Shown: positions 34,641-48,200 of the stretch, piece by piece
Position numbering within the stretch: the stretch's first letter is position 1
Layout of the letters: every line of letters begins with the position of its first letter
NCBI GenBank assembly: GCA_032433765.1
Contig: JAVIAB010000092.1
Coordinates: 34,717,534-34,781,533, forward strand
Length of the DNA: 64,000 nucleotides
Direction: 5' to 3'
Source of the DNA: Megaustenia siamemsis
Taxonomy: Eukaryota; Mollusca; Gastropoda; Stylommatophora; Ariophantidae
Position numbers and translations under genes: made by a program
Notes under the pieces: model-generated
The model's database searches: none
The model's input: only the letters and a program-made list of their open reading frames with translations
Told to the model about the DNA's origin: nothing

Positions 34641-35960
34641 ACTACATTTTGCAAATGATAAACTATGTTAGTGAAAATTGTATGGTCAATTATTTCAGAA
34701 CAGATCCCCCTGACCTAAAAGATAATCCTCTGACTTGCACTAAGTTTCAACAATAAAACAAAACAAAAAAAAACAAATAAAAAAAGTAAACTTGAAAAAA
34801 AATGCCGGCAGGCATTTAATCAAAGGCATTGAGCTATAAGACGTGCATTCACGTGCGGGTTGTGGGAACAAAAAAGGTAAATTTAAGATGCAATATAGAA
34901 TTTCGTAATATGAGTATTTCAGAAAACAGAATACGCCTCGTGAGAAAGAAACTCAAACAACCCTTCAGGGTGGATTTAAAACAAATTAATAAATTATAAA
35001 GAGATTAAGACATCCTCACATCAATACAAATAAATTGTGCATTTCAAGCGACTTGAAACACACAACAATGATTCAAAGGTCACACAACAAAGTAATATTA
35101 GTGGCAGTTGGATACAAAATAGTAATAGAAGGATTAGTAACAATACAAATACACCAACAGTTAGAATTTTAAAAAAAAATAGACCACTGGCCTCTTCAAA
35201 TACACCACAATGTGACTGATGATAAAAGAGGCCCAGATTCATTTCAGACATTAAAACAAACATTGTCTTTACCTTGCAGTATACAATTTACATATGGCCA
35301 TCATTCAGTCTTGTATTACATCTCGATATTTTTGTTTGAACCCCATGTGATCTCGTGAGAGAAGCATCTGAGTGTGAAACAAGGCTCGTGAAAATAAAAT
35401 AAATAAATAAATAACCCTATTGGTTTATTGTGCCCAATTTTGTATATGTCATCGTTATATAAATCTGTAAATAATTGTAAATCAGTAACAACAATATAAA
35501 ACAAATATTAAACCATAGAGTTTCTCGAAGCTTCCTTTCTGCGTCGGTAGTCTTGGTTATCTGTCAAGATTTTCACATCTGCCTGTAAGTGTTGAATACA
35601 AACACTAAGCTTTCGTGTCTTATAACCAAATCAGCTTTAAAAATTATGTTAAAACTATAGCAGTCAGCAGTTGTTGGCGGGCATCCGGCAAACACAGTTT
35701 AATGGTATTGATTATAAAATACGCACAATTCTTGAAAAAGTACCGTTCGTTCAAAATGTTATCTACCGAAAAACGTTATAAAATTGAATTGTATACGGTA
35801 TCTTTTATTTGAACAAGGTTTTAGTAATCTTAATATCGAAGCAAGGATTAGTGACAGCAGTTGGTTGGTAAGATACGCAACCTGCCATACAGCATGGGCT
35901 GGCTTAAGCCACATTTTGGCTCGTTGACAAAATTTAGACGAAAGCTTCCAAATCCTATTG
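34641..35960. other. Region upstream of the EMI/VWD gene, no other gene seen
   Basis: AT-rich with several A runs (34750-34800, 35170). Small frames (35021-35263 minus, 35615-35812 plus) show no recognised domain. Distal regulatory sequence could lie here but cannot be read. Confidence 0.4.
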
Positions 35961-35970
35961 ACATTTGAGG

Positions 35971-36010
35971 GGTATAAAAGCGAAGGACTCAGTTGCTGGT
36001 AGCGGTCAGC
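35971..36010 (+). promoter_or_regulatory. TATA-box promoter of the EMI/VWD gene
   Basis: GGTATAAAAG at 35971-35980 is a strong TATA box. TCAGCCT at 36006-36012 is a possible initiator about 30 bp downstream. This gives a 5' untranslated leader of roughly 120 nt before the ATG at 36125. Confidence 0.6.
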
Positions 36011-36124
36011 CTGCACTAAGGTTGAGAGTCAAATTGCATCTGTTGTAAACAGCATTGATCATACTCGCAGCGACCACAACTAGCGACAACCACTCACCAA
36101 AGCGGGCTTCTGCCAGTTGCCAAA

Positions 36125-36201
36125 ATGGCAAGCTCGGGGTTAACACCCCTCATCATTCTCGGACTGATCTTATACCTTACGACCCTTGCACACACAGCTA
36201 C
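36125..36201 (+). CDS. Exon 1: start codon and signal peptide
   Basis: ATG in CAAAATGG context. Residues 1-25 read MASSGLTPLIILGLILYLTT then LAHTA: polar start, hydrophobic core, likely cleavage after an Ala near residues 22-25. Donor GTAAAT follows. It ends two bases into a codon (AC), which exon 2 completes as Thr. Confidence 0.75.
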
Positions 36202-39200
36202 GTAAATACTAATTATCTATTTTAGTCACAAATATTATTTTTCCTGATTATGTATAATGCTAAGACAAAAAGAGAGTTTAATATCAACATCAGGAAACAA
36301 ATCTTTTTTTGTTATTTGATGGAAGCCGAGAGAGCAGCAGAAACTTATCGTAATTACAAAATTATAAGGAAGAAGAGATAGAGTGGAGTATGAAGAAAAA
36401 AATAAACGATGCTCAAGAGAAAAGAGTTGGTATGAAATCAACAGCAGAATTGATAATTAAATGTAAAAACAGAAAGTTGTAGACAATAAGATCACCAACG
36501 TTAATCAGCTTGGTCCATGTTGATGACTTTAGATTATTACTTTTGAACATATTTTATAAAATGCAATATTATTAATATATAGGATGTGTATCTTGAGAAC
36601 TGAATGACCGAGTGGAATGAACAGACATGTTATTCTTTAAATGAATTGTGCATGTTGTATTATAATAAGAAATACAATCGTTAAAAATAATAAAGTATTG
36701 TATTATTACGCTGTGTACCCTCTATATAAAACACAAACATAATTTGTTTTCGGATTTCCTTTAAGTCTATGCTCGACCATATTTATTTGATAATCTTGTA
36801 GAGTTTTCTTAGAAATGTTTCTCTATCTTAGTCAGAGTCGCTCTCAGTCACTCTCTTTTGTCTCTTCTTGATATGCCGCCTATAGCATGAGTACGTCATT
36901 AAATAAAAGGTATTCCTCAAGTTGGGCAAACCATTGTATATGTTGTCTATATATATGGTTCATTATTGTTTTTTTTTGGAAAAACCTACTATACAAAGCA
37001 TATATTTAGAAGAGTAAGAGGCAGACCCAGAGTAAGATGGAAAGACAACATAAAGGATTCCCTACAACTTCCACAGACAATAAGTGAAGACGCCTAAAGG
37101 GCGAGAACCAGAGCTTTGTATCTCTCTCGACACCCGAACGGGAACAACAGAGAGTGAAGAAGAAAGAAATTGGTTCTAGTCGATTTAACTCATATATCTT
37201 ATCTATTCCCGTCACTTTTGGTTATATCTGTAGTAACATCATCATCATTGAGTGCCGTCTCCACATCGAAGGTTGGCTACCATGGAGCGCCATTCCGCTC
37301 AGCCTCTTGCTTTGATGGTGCAGGTTGTCATAGGTTGACTTGGCCATCTTTTGATGTTACTCGTTCACATTAGTCTTGGTCTGCCTCTGCCTCTTTTACC
37401 TTGTATTTTCCCTTCCAAGATTACTTTTAGTAGGCTGTTGTGTCTTTTAACATGCTCCAAAAATGTGTTTTATTTGAATTGTATTTAGTAGTTCTCTTTT
37501 AATTTTGTAGCTGTTTTAAGACTTATCGTTTGTTTTCTTTTCCTTCCAACCAATTCTTCTTTTCTTCTATATATCCAAATTTCAAAGACTTCAATTTTTT
37601 AAATCTGTTTTCTCTGTCTAATGTCCATGTTTCTGCATTATAGTGGAATGTTGAGAATATATACCATTTTGCTATTCTTAGTTTCAGCCCTGGTATTATT
37701 TGTTTTGATGTTAGAATATTTTTCATGACATTAAAATTACTTTTTGCCAATCATATTTTTTGGGGTTTATTTTAGATTTACATTTTCCATCACTGGTTAT
37801 AGTGTGTCCAAGGTCGTTGTAGCTCTGAATGGCTCCATGTCTATTCCATCAATTTTGATATCCACTTGTAGTTTTTGAGTATTATCTTTGTTTAGGATCA
37901 GTTTTAGTCTTTTTGATATTCATATCTAATCTATATTTTTGTTTGTCATGTTTATTTCATTAAGTAATTGATGTTCTTTAGGATTTCGTCGTAGTAATAC
38001 AGAACCATCAGCATATCTTAGGTTATTGATTATCTTTCCATTAATGTTTAAACCTGGCATCTCTGTGATGTTTTTAAAGATTTGTTCAGTGTATAGATTG
38101 AACAAGCTTGGTGATAGGATAGATCATCTTTGTTATATTGTATTATTGCTGCTTGCTCCCAGTATAAATTACATATTAGTCGTGTGTACGTGATATCTAG
38201 ATGTATAACATTTAGGCATTCTATATGTTGTTTATGGTGTATTCTTTCAAAAGCTTTTGATGTATTCTATGAAGCAAGCAATATTGGGGTGTTTACCTCT
38301 GTGTACTATTTGATTAATGTCTTCATGCAGAATATGACTTCTTTTGCCCTACTGTTTTTTTCTAAATCCAAAATACTGCTTTTCTAATTCCATATTGATT
38401 TTAATCTGAATCCATCATTGTATAACTTTTAGCAATATTTTTGTTATTTGGCAGATTACACTTATCGTTTTAAAGTCACTGCGTTCAACTGCGCCATTCA
38501 TTTTAGGCAATACAATGACAGTTGATGTTTTTAGTTCTTAAGGTGTGTATCCTGTATGATATATGTCGTTGCATATGTCTGTGCTCACTTCAATGTAAAA
38601 AATCTTCTTGTGCCTGTATCATCTCTATATGTATATGTCTTATTCGCTTGCCTTTACCTTTTTCATTGTTTTTATAGTTTTTTCTACTTCAGACTTTAAT
38701 ATTGAATAACATGAGATACATTTTATTGTTGGTTTCTGTTCCCTTCCGTCAAAAAGAAATTGTGTTATATTACTGTCGTTTAATGATTTTATCTTTATTG
38801 TCTGTTAAAATGTTTCCATTTCTGTTTCCAATACATCCACTTTATGTGGCTTATTTTTATTTTTACATTTTTACTAGTCATTCCCTTTTTTCTTTGTGCA
38901 TCCCTCTTAAATCTTGTCTATTTTTCATAGTTTCGATTTCTAGACACCTTTGGCTGAACCAGTCTTCTTTTGACTTCTTGACAAATTTTATCTCTGTAGA
39001 GATTAGTTATCTTATTGTTCTTGCATCTAGGGTCCAGAACTAGCATTGGCACACAACTTTGGGATAAAGATTGTATTGTAGAGTGCCCGTTTTACTTCTA
39101 GTGTTATTTCATTGTTGGACAATATTGATGATAACTGTCCAATGATTTGACATCTTTATTTGCATCACGGGTCTATTTCTGCTGTTTGTAAATTGTCATT

Positions 39201-42200
39201 TGTCACTAGACTTCCTAGGTATTTAGATTCCTTTACTTGTTTTAGTTACCTGCCTGCTTTAGTTACGTTAATGTTCTGTTTATCTTTTGCGACAGTCATG
39301 ACTTCATTTTTGTTAATGTTGATTTTCATGTTGTATTTTGTGTCTGTGCTGTTGAGTTTATTTAAATGTTCTTGTAGATCATTTATTTTTCCATATATTA
39401 GTGCCTGATCGTCTGTAAATAGAAGCTCGTATATCCTTTGCTTCCATTGGGTTGGCTAAATTATATATGTAGTTCATGTTGGTAAAAAACAATAGGAGAG
39501 ATAGTGCGCACCCCAGTCTTACACCTGATCTAACTTCGAAGTGGTCCGTGCAGCATGCTGCTGTTCTGGCGGTGCAGCTGCTGTTGATGTAGAGACTTTT
39601 AATTAAGTTGTTAGATGTTGGCTTACTCGGTATGTTGTTAGTTTCTCCCAAAGTTGTTCTCTGTTTACTCCGTCGTGTGCTTTTCCAGGTCAATGAAAGC
39701 TATGTACAAATTGTGATTGTATTCTGTCGTTTTTTCTGCAAGTTGTTTGTGAATAGAGCGTCAGTACATACTCTATTTTTTCGGAACACCATTTGAGAAT
39801 CGCTTAACTGTAGTTCTATTATTGGTCTCAGCCTTTTGTCCACAGTTTTGGCGTATAGCTTTCCTACATGGGTGAGGAGAGATATACCTCTATACTGATT
39901 GCAGTCTCTTTTGCTACCTTTCATTTTCCATTTTGGTATGATGATTGCCTGTTGCCAGTCTTCTAGAACTTTTTGTTGGTGGCATGCTGCATTTGCATAT
40001 TCTGTGCAGCCATGTCACTCTTGTTTCTCCTGCTGCTGCTATTATTTCTATTGGTATGTTATCTATCCCTGGTACGTTATTTCTTGGTGCATAATGATGT
40101 TGGGTTCAGTATTTGTGCGTTCTGTCTTGATTTTTGTTCTCTTATTAGTCGTTGTTGTCATGTTAATAGGTCTTCAAAATGTTCTTTCCATCTCTGTTAC
40201 ATATGTTGGTTATTTTACATTGGCCTATATTATATTTTATATTGGTCTTTGTCATCTATAAGCTCAGTAGGATTATGGTTTTTCTTTTCTCGCTCTTTGT
40301 GGCTTTCACAGTTTGGTATAATTGTCTTGTGGCTGTCTACAAGTCCCTGCTTATATTTAATCCGAATTCTTTCCAATTCATTTGCTGTTTCTTTGAACAA
40401 ATTTGTAACTCGTTTTCGAACTGAGTCATATTTTGTTATATTTTTCTTGGTTATTATTGTCATTCCAATGTTAAAGCAGTTTCTTTTTTTTTTAATTAAT
40501 TGCTTATCTGATTACTTCGTACCAACACGGGGTGCTTTTTCCGTTCTTTTGTCCTTAGCTTTGTTCAACATACTGTTTTAGAGATGTTGGTTACTGCTTT
40601 CTTAAAATGTTTCCACTCTTCCTCTACTGTGAATACTTCGTTAGGGAGTTTCTTGAATTCCTCTGTTATTTTTCTTGAACGGTTTTTCTTGATTCTTGAT
40701 CTTTTAATTGTTTTATTTTTGTTATGTTCTTTTTTAGATTTTTTGTTTTGTTTTTCATTTATTCTCTTTGTTTTTGGCTCTCCAAAGGGTCCCCGGATGT
40801 CTCTGTTTTTACTGTTGCGTTTTCCAAGCTTTTCATTGAAATCTCCCATCACTAATATGTCATTATTTTCATCAATCGTGTTAATGTTTTCATCCAATGT
40901 GTCATAGAGTTCTTCGATGTCTTTTTCTTTATTGTTGCATGATGCATAGATTTGTATGTAAGTTGTTTTTCTGTCGTTTTCTAGTAGTCTGATTGTGATA
41001 ATTCTTTCTGAGTAGTATTTTATTTCTAGAATGTTCTTTGCGTGTTCTGTGTCGATGATAAAGCCTACTCCGTGTAGCGCTCTTTATGTGTTGTCGACTT
41101 CTGAGAATATAATAGTGTAGTTCATGTGTGTTGTCTTTATCTGTTGTCCTTTTACTCTGGTGTCCGCTAATCCTTGTATTTTAATTTTCCTTTTTGTCAT
41201 TTCTTGTTCAACTTTTTTTTTATTTCGCATATATTGATCGTTTATCCCTTACCGACCTGCTGAGTCAGTCGTAAGTTAAGCGCTCAACTTAAAAACACAC
41301 GTTAGGGGTTTAGCCCGGCTGATATTTCCCCCACCTGTTAGATCGTAAAAGTCTCACATTCGATCTTTTTACGCTATAACTATAAATTTTTAGCTGTTTG
41401 CATTTTAAAAGTTCTTATCTGATCTTATCCCTCTCCTTGAAAAGAACACTTTTCACAACTTTAAAAAAGTATATATATCCGTTGGAATCAATTTAATTTT
41501 TAAAATCACATGTTGGAATCAATTTACTTTTTAAAATCACTTTAATCACATAATCTCATTTTTAACTAAATCATCCTTATCATTGGTTGGTGCACAGCAT
41601 TGGATAATGTGTAATTTTATTTTGTTTTTTTGTTGTTTTAATTGTTGCTCTCATTAGTCTTGGCTCTACTGCTTGCCATTCCATTAGTGTCTTCTGTGCA
41701 TCCATTGATAACATAGATACCCCTTCACTATGTTGTGCTCCAGGTTCCTGGTGTCCTGATGATAAAATTATCTCTCTTGTATTTAGTTTTATTCTTACTG
41801 TTCCTAGCCATCTTATTTCGTACATTCCCAGAATATCTATTTTGTAATTTCTCATTTCTGCTGCTACCTGTGCAGCTTTTCCTTGTTCGTTTAGGGTACA
41901 TACATTCCAGGGGCCAATTCTGGAGGATTTCCTTGTAGACAAAAGGTGAGTCGGCAACCAGAACTTCTTACGGCTTTCTCCGGCTTGCGTCAAACGTCTC
42001 TTAGACAGAGAGCCTTTATCTTTCCTGGATGGCGGTTTTACTTTTATTCTTTTCTTTGACTAGTCCAAGTTTTTGAAGTTTTTTCGACTTATTTTTTTTA
42101 CAGTATGGGATAGCCAGTCCCATGCCAAACCCTCCTTTCTCGCCTCTCACAAACATGCCTGGTAGGGTACAGCGCCACTATTCTTTCCTTCCCTTTCGGG

Positions 42201-45146
42201 TCTCGGAGGCGCACGGGCGATATTCGCAGAGAAATTCGCAGTCACAATATCAAACAAATATCAAGTCCTACAACAACTAGAAAGTACAATAAATATAGAA
42301 AATCATTGGAAACAGGTAAAGGATATATGGAAAGAGACATGTGAAGAAACGCTGGGGAAAAGTGAACGCCAGAATAAGGCATGGATGACAGCACAGGCCC
42401 AGGAATTAAAGAAAGAAAGAACAAAAAAAGCAGACATAAATAAAGACAAAACGAAAAGTAATAAAGCCAAGACACAAGAAGCTTACACAGAGATGAAAAA
42501 AAGAAGTGAGAAGATCCATTAAAGGGATAATTGGAAATGTATAGATGAACTAGCTAAAGAGGCAGAAGAAGCAGCAAATAAAGGGAATATGAAAGAACTG
42601 TACAATAGCACAGAGAAATTAAGTCGAAAATACAAACAGATCATTGCCTTTATTAAAGGAAATTTGGAATTTAAGGAACTTATTAAAGGAAAACAGGAAG
42701 GAAATCTGCTTAGTTCGTTCGTTCGCTTTCGTCAGCTTTGACCTCTAACGAAGTCCCACCCACTCAATTTTGTGGGACTGAAATTGTGCGTGTAAAGTCT
42801 GTTTTATCCCATTACAGGATGCCCCTCGCCATGCAGGCAGATTTACTCCGACTTCAGAGGTACTAATTTTTAGGGAATTAGTAAAACCCAGGTGTCCTCG
42901 CCAGGGTATCAACCCCGTGGTAAGTCAACCGCCTATCGATTGCGCTAACCAGACACCCAATCTGCTTAGTAATAAAAGGGAACATATTGAGCACTTTGAA
43001 GAACTTTTGAACAGACCCGGCTCAAAAATTTCTCCAGATATACTACCAGCAGAAGAAGAGTTACACGTTAACTGTGGAAAACCAAGCAAAGAAGAAATGA
43101 TGCAGGCCATCAAGTTATTAAAAAATGGTAAATTCACAGGTCCAGATGAAATTCCTTCGGAAGCCATCAAAGCGAATATTAACACCTCTACCAAGATGTT
43201 ACATAATCTATTATATAGAATTTGATAGAGGGAAGAAATACCTAAAGAATGGAAAGAAGGTCATATGATCAAACTACCAAAGAAAGGAAGTTTACAGGAG
43301 TGCACAAATTATAGGGGAATTATGTTACTATCAGTGCCAGGAAAAAATATTAAGCAGAATCATTCTGGAGAGACTAAAAGAGGCCATAGAGAAACATTTG
43401 AGAGATGAACTATTAGGTTTTAGGAAGAACAGATCATGTGCTGTTCAAATAACATCTCTACGTACAATAGTTGAACAAAGTTTAGAACTACAGTCACTAC
43501 TTTATATTGGATTCATAGATTATGAAAAGGTATTTGATAGTTAAGACAGAAGAATGATTTGGAAGTTGCTGAGTCATTAGGGAATCCCCTTAAAGTTTAT
43601 TAACCTGATAAAAACAATGTATGGAGGAATGAAATGTAGTGTGGTGCATGAAGGACAGCTTACAGAAGCATTTGAAATAAGAACAGGAGTAAGGCAGGGA
43701 TGCCTTCTGTCACTATTTCTCTCTCTACTGGTGGTCATATATTTGATTATGCAAATAACTCAAAACAACAGAAATGGAATCCAGTGGTCACTGACCAAGC
43801 AACTTGATGATTTAGACTTTGCTGTTGACATATATCGCCTATCACATAGCTATCAACGGATGCAGGATAAAATGAACATATTTGATGAAAGATCACAACA
43901 GTTAGAACTGAAAATTAATATAGATAAAACCAACATTAAGATAATTAATGCAGTTGGCAATAACCAAAAAATTAGGAGAAATACTTCTACTAGAGGTGTC
44001 CGGTTAGCGCAATCGATAGGCGGTTGGCTTACCACGGCAACAGCCGGGGTTCGTTCCCTGGCGAGGACACCTGGGTTTTACTAATTCCCTAAAAATTAGT
44101 GGGAGCCGCGATAGCTCAGTGGTTAGTGAACTGGACTACTATGGACAAGGGGTAGGGTTCGATCCCAACCGACGGCTCCGGGTTCACCCAGCCTTAAATG
44201 GGTACCGGATTTTTTCTGGGAAAGTAAAGCAGCACGGGCGTAATACCGACCACATTACCCCAAAAATCATGTGCTGAAGGTCTGTAAAATATAGGGTCAC
44301 TAACACCATATTTCCCTATACGCCACTTGGCGTGACGGGGGGTACTTTACTTTACTTTACTTACTTCTACTAGACGTACAGTCTTACATATATCTAGTAA
44401 TATTGATAAAGAGGGAGGGCCAGAAAATGGAAATGGAAAAGAATAACTGACGTTTCAAGCCGGGTCTCGCTGTTGAGGCCAAGGGTGGTTGCCGCAGACA
44501 GAAATCATAAATAATAATAAACAAATAACATTTAAGAACTCTTTCTCTTGTTTCTATTGTCAAAAATGGATTACATAGTATCTTCCTCATTTTCTGGAAG
44601 GCTGCTTTTGCCTGAGCCATCCTGCTTCTCACTTCTTTTGTACATCTGCCGTCTGAGGTCAACAAAGTTCCGAAATATTTAAATGTCAGTTGCCTGTTTT
44701 AATATTGTTCCATTTGTTTTATTTTGCACTGAGGTGATGGCTTTTTCTTTGTTGTTACCATTACTTCTATCTTTTTGCTATTAAGGCTGAGTCCTTTATT
44801 TTTGCTTTCTTTCACTAAAATGTCCAACATTTCTTGTAACTCATTTTTACTCTTAGCGATTAATACTGTATCATCAGGATACCTTAATTTATTTATATTA
44901 TGACCCCATTATTAACACCCTGTTTTATTTGCTGATACATTCCCAATTGGTTTACAGTTTTTATTGCCGCTGTTTGTTGCCAGTACATGTTCCGTATTAT
45001 TCCTAGATCTTTGCTGTCTACGTTTATGCTTTCTAAAATTTTGATTATTTCTTGGTGCTTTACTTTGTCAAATGCTTTGATATAATCTATGAAACATAGG
45101 TGTAGATCTGTTTTCACCTTTATGGTTCTTTCTATTAAAGATCTTA

Positions 45147-45207
<61 letters not shown>

Positions 45208-48200
45208 TGCTCGTTCCTTTACGTCCAACAAAACCACACTGTTCATCGCTAATTTCTGGACTGATTTTGTTTGATGATTCTTAGTAATATCTTAGTCATG
45301 TGACTCATAAGGCTTATTGTTCGATGATCATCGCATGCAATCGTACCCGATTTCTTTGTTAGGGCTATGAATATTGATTTGAGCAGGTCGTCTGGTATAT
45401 ATCCATCAAACATATTGCACCAATTTCCACTGCTCTACCTTTGATTAGAATCCTTATTGACTTAGTTAAAACAATGTCTCAGTAGCTTGTTGTATAAATG
45501 TATGTTGTTCTTCTACTGATATGGTAGCCAGCTCATTAATGACAGTCCAAATTAACGCTTGCGTGTTCAGAACTTTTTAAGATAACATTTAAATTTGACT
45601 TATATTTTTAATCCTTGGAAAAGGCCAATCATCATTATTACATCGCAGACTCAAGTCATAACAGCTTGTTAGATTATGCAACCTGCCGTCTCTATCTAGA
45701 TTGAGTTACTTGATTATGATATGTAAATGTATACAACTTATTACCTTATCCTAAGCCGTTGAATATATTTAATTTGATGTTTTGTAAATCTGTAGTCACC
45801 ATTGCCCGTACAAAGTAATGGAAAAAGAGACGCAGTATCTTCCCTGTGAAGATTGGCTACAGTACAAAGTGAATGGCCTCGATGTTAAGGGCTACGCGGA
45901 CCAAAATGATCCAGGCAAGTTTGACGAGAATGACGACAAGACGTGGACAAACAAAACCTGCGAATATGAAAGGTGAGTGATTCATTATCATATCCTGGGG
46001 TGTTGAGAAAGAAGATAATATATCTATTTAATTAATTGTTCTTAAAATTTGTCTACCATTGTTCCCCATATTTCATTGCTCTTACAAATTGCATGTAAGT
46101 GAAGTCCATTATTCATTGCTCTCAAAATTGTTTTTCATTGATTTCCATTATTTTTCGACGAGTTGTCCATCATTTTTTTTCTGTCCTTTCTCATCTGCCT
46201 TTCAACGTCGAGGGAAATATAATGTGTGCTCTTTTGTTTACCCCTGCTGCTATGTTTACTAGTGTTTCTGATATTCCATCAATCCATCGTTTTCGTGGTC
46301 GGTAATGAATATGGTGTTCTCGCAACGTTTATTAAAAGCTCGTTGTGTTGTGTTTTAGTGTAGTACCCTATATTATAGTTTACCCTACTCGCATGGTCAG
46401 ACTAGACAGATTAGACTGTTACTAGAGGCACCACGGAGAGGTGGAGCAGGGTCTGGATGGTTCTGGTTCACTGATCCTGCAGAAGCCATCAGCTGTGGGT
46501 GGCTGACAACTTCCAGCTCTGGTGCTGTGAGGCGCGCCTTCGCCTCCCCTCATCAGATTGATCACCGTTTCCAACTCTGCTCAGGGCGACGACGGCGGCG
46601 AAACGATGAATATAAATACGGCATTGTAAAATGTATATCGTACTTGCCCGAGTTGAAACCTATTACCAGGAGCTGCTTCAGGTTAGACGTCCCTTCATTT
46701 AGGGCTTCTCCGTGCACTCGGCTATATCAATGTACACTTGAAGAAACTCTTGATTTAAGCTTTTATAAGCCTTATTTAAAATCCCGTTTAGGTAATAAAC
46801 ATTTATATTGACTAACAGCTACGAGTCTACCTTGGTGAAAAAACACAAGAGTTCCTCAAACCACAGAATATTTGACGCCACAGACAAGGTCAGAGGGACA
46901 TGTTTTGCTAACAAATTCGTCACTCACGACGCATCTTTCGTGGTAGGCAACTCGCTGTTATAAAAAAAAAGTAGCACTGGTAATCAAAGACGGCTCTATA
47001 GGGACACGCGAATTCGCAGGGTACGGTAACATCCTCTATCTGTATAGCATCCAACACAAATCCTCCGGGTGTATAAATCGTCCTAAAAATATTTAGGTTT
47101 ACTCCTGTTGCTTCTTTGTTCCTGGGTGCTCATTTTGGTAAAATGAGACTAATTTTCCACACTGTGGACAAGAGAAGGTTCTAGCTGCCTTATTAATGTC
47201 AGTAATGTACATGAAATATTCCTTGCGGTGTAAGAATCGCATGGTAACGTTTTGTTACCCATTGCTTTTAAGTTTGGGACAAAGCGCTTCTGTGTCATTG
47301 AACTCGAAAACATGTATGTTGATACCAAAACGTTCCACAAATAGTGGGAATTGTAAAGTCAACCCCGGAAAATGCTCAGCGAAAGGTACATCCCAATGTA
47401 AGTGCCACTGACTCAGGAGCTGACGAGTGGTCAAATGGAGATAGTTGATGTCTCCTCATGAATTAACAACTAGCGCGACGCAGTTTAACACGAAAAATAA
47501 TATATAATCATATATATATATTTATATATAAATAATTTTACATTTAAATCTTCAATCTGCCAAATCATATTTTACCTCCGATTAAAAAAAAAATACATGC
47601 TTAGAAACAACTTTAACTTACTAAACAAAACAATCTCCTTCTGGCACACAAGAGATCAGGCCTTCTCAGGTCTATATACGGATTGGGGGGGGGGGGGATC
47701 CTGTTGAACATATTTTGTTGTCATGTTGTCCAGTGTGCAGTGGCACTGGCTGGTAGTACCAATTTTGAGTTTGGTGAACATGTGGTTTCTCATTCTGTTG
47801 TGGCCAGTGCTATGTGTTTTCATCCAGAGTCTTAATAGGTGTAGATTTCATAGCACTAGTGATGATGCGGGCAGTCTGGTTTTGTGTTTTGTTAATTTTG
47901 CTAAGCTGTGATTTGGAAGCTGTAGCCCAGTCAGAATTAATAGATCTGAAGACAGTTCAAAGCTACAGTTACCTTGGACATACTATAACCGGTAATTTAA
48001 AATTAATATAAACAAAGTAATATAAATGACAAACAGCAATTTTAATTCCATGAAAAATATATTAACATCGAAACAAACTACACCAGATCTAATATTAAGA
48101 AAAGCAAAATGCTTTAGCTTTTCAACATTCATTTGTGGTGGAGAAATTTGGGCATTAGACATGAAAACAGAATAGAAAATTGAATCCTTTAGAATGTGGA

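Larger units (their letters stand above)
42239..44440 (+). mobile_element. LINE-3, main 3' segment
   Basis: The plus strand starts within the connector after the endonuclease (WKQVKDIWKETCEETLGK). It runs through HFEELLNRPGSKISPD, LKNGKFTGPDEIPSEA, LPKKGSLQECTNYRG, TGVRQGCLLSLF and the damaged catalytic region LDDLDFAVDI to IDKTNIKIINAV. SINE-B interrupts it at 42714-42958 and a SINE dimer at 43995-44361. LINE sequence resumes at 44375 (SNIDKEGG). Confidence 0.82.
36202..45795 (+). other. Intron 1, 9.6 kb, filled with retroposons
   Basis: Begins GTAAAT and ends CTGTAG. It contains LINE-1, -3, -4, -5 and -6 fragments, SINE-A and SINE-B, and TA repeats. Stretches 36202-37005 and 45421-45795 show nothing recognisable. 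Confidence 0.65.

Noticed and set aside
44101..44175. Genuine tRNA gene
   Set aside because: A and B boxes are good, but the sequence continues into a SINE body with tail and target duplications. The same reasoning removes 43995-44075, 17450-17545 and 61580-61650.
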